Shown: positions 14,221-14,500 of the stretch, piece after piece
Position numbering within the stretch: the stretch's first letter is position 1
Layout: each line of letters starts with the position of its first letter
From: an uncultured Roseburia sp.
Lineage (GTDB): Bacteria > Bacillota > Clostridia > Lachnospirales > Lachnospiraceae
DNA: 14,500 nucleotides
Assembly (NCBI GenBank): GCA_934358955.1
Contig: CAKRLC010000068.1
Span: 1 to 14,500 of the forward strand
Direction of reading: 5' to 3'
Notes under the pieces: model-generated
What the model was told of the DNA's origin: nothing
Seen by the model: the letters and a program-made list of their open reading frames with translations, nothing else
Databases searched by the model: none
Program-made: the position numbers and the translations under genes

Positions 14221-14499
14221 CTAGCAAATCTTTTCAAGGATCTCATTTAACGCATTGCCACTGCTGGAATGACTTCTCACCACTTCGGCATTGCTGCGCT
14301 CCGCTTCCGCCACCGCACATTTTACCATCTTGTGGGAAACAGTATTGGTAAACAGGATAATCAGATCCGGTGACCCAATCTGGCTGCTTAATTTTGCAGG
14401 CATCTGGGTGAATACTTTTGCCTTACATTTATGCTCTTTACAAATCTTTTTATACTGACACACCATACGGTCATGTCCTCCAATAATGACTACGCTCAT
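14221..14499 (-). CDS. DUF2325 domain protein
   Basis: 92 residues, complete: starts MSVVIIGGHDRM and stops at TAG 14223-14221. It fits the small DUF2325 family of Firmicutes: an N-terminal VVIIGGHDRM strand-turn, a CKEHKCKAKVF Cys/His/Lys-rich stretch, DLIILFTNTVSHKMVKCAV in the middle, and a conserved RSHSSSGNAL segment near the end. The fold looks like one small alpha/beta (Rossmann-like) domain; the molecular function of the family is not known to me. The start lies one base from the window edge, so its ribosome binding site and any operon partner are not visible. A strong terminator follows, so it is not part of the B12 transcript. Confidence 0.85.
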   Translation of the reverse strand: MSVVIIGGHDRMVCQYKKICKEHKCKAKVFTQMPAKLSSQIGSPDLIILFTNTVSHKMVKCAVAEAERSNAEVVRSHSSSGNALNEILEKIC

Positions 14500-14500
14500 A

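Overview
The window is a dense, single-direction (minus strand) corrinoid (vitamin B12) gene cluster. Protein sequences, anaerobic-pathway enzymes (CbiD, CbiC, CbiB, CbiP), strong AGGAG-type ribosome binding sites and moderate GC suggest a Gram-positive anaerobe of the Clostridia, most likely a Lachnospiraceae-like gut bacterium. That assignment is inferred from gene content and style, not from a marker gene.

Reading in the direction of transcription (right to left), a complete DUF2325 gene (14221-14499) ends at an intrinsic terminator. A promoter follows, then a cobalamin riboswitch (about 14080-13911) with a regulatory hairpin. The hairpin occludes the ribosome binding site of a 39-codon ORF (13882-13763), and a second intrinsic terminator lies just behind that ORF. 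This looks like a self-contained B12-responsive microprotein gene. Next come a 207-bp palindrome, a secreted, membrane-anchored NEAT-like protein (12849-13433), a core-less relative of the palindrome, and a corrinoid-type ABC importer: lipoprotein btuF, permease btuC, and an ATPase btuD with an extra C-terminal domain.

Overlapping or closely spaced genes then give late cobalamin biosynthesis: cbiP (cobyric acid synthase), cobT, cobU, cobS, a 110-residue CobU-like protein, a CobC-type phosphatase and cbiB. After a 356-bp palindrome come a fused cobD-cbiC gene and cbiD. The other ring-synthesis genes (cbiA, E, F, G, H, J, K, L, T) are not in the window and probably lie beyond the left edge. Together the genes import corrinoids, close and amidate the ring, make and attach the aminopropanol arm, activate cobinamide with GTP, activate the lower-ligand base, and join the two.

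The most unusual content is non-coding. A 107-bp core occurs twice in opposite orientation (3087-3193 and 13523-13629) with 7 differences, all transitions, four of which form two compensatory base-pair changes. The core contains interleaved inverted repeats (A-B-A'-B') and in both places is the centre of a larger palindrome whose arms differ between the copies. Two short tail-to-head remnants of the same family sit at 5366-5400 and 12729-12795. The riboswitch-controlled 39-codon ORF is the other main candidate for something undescribed.
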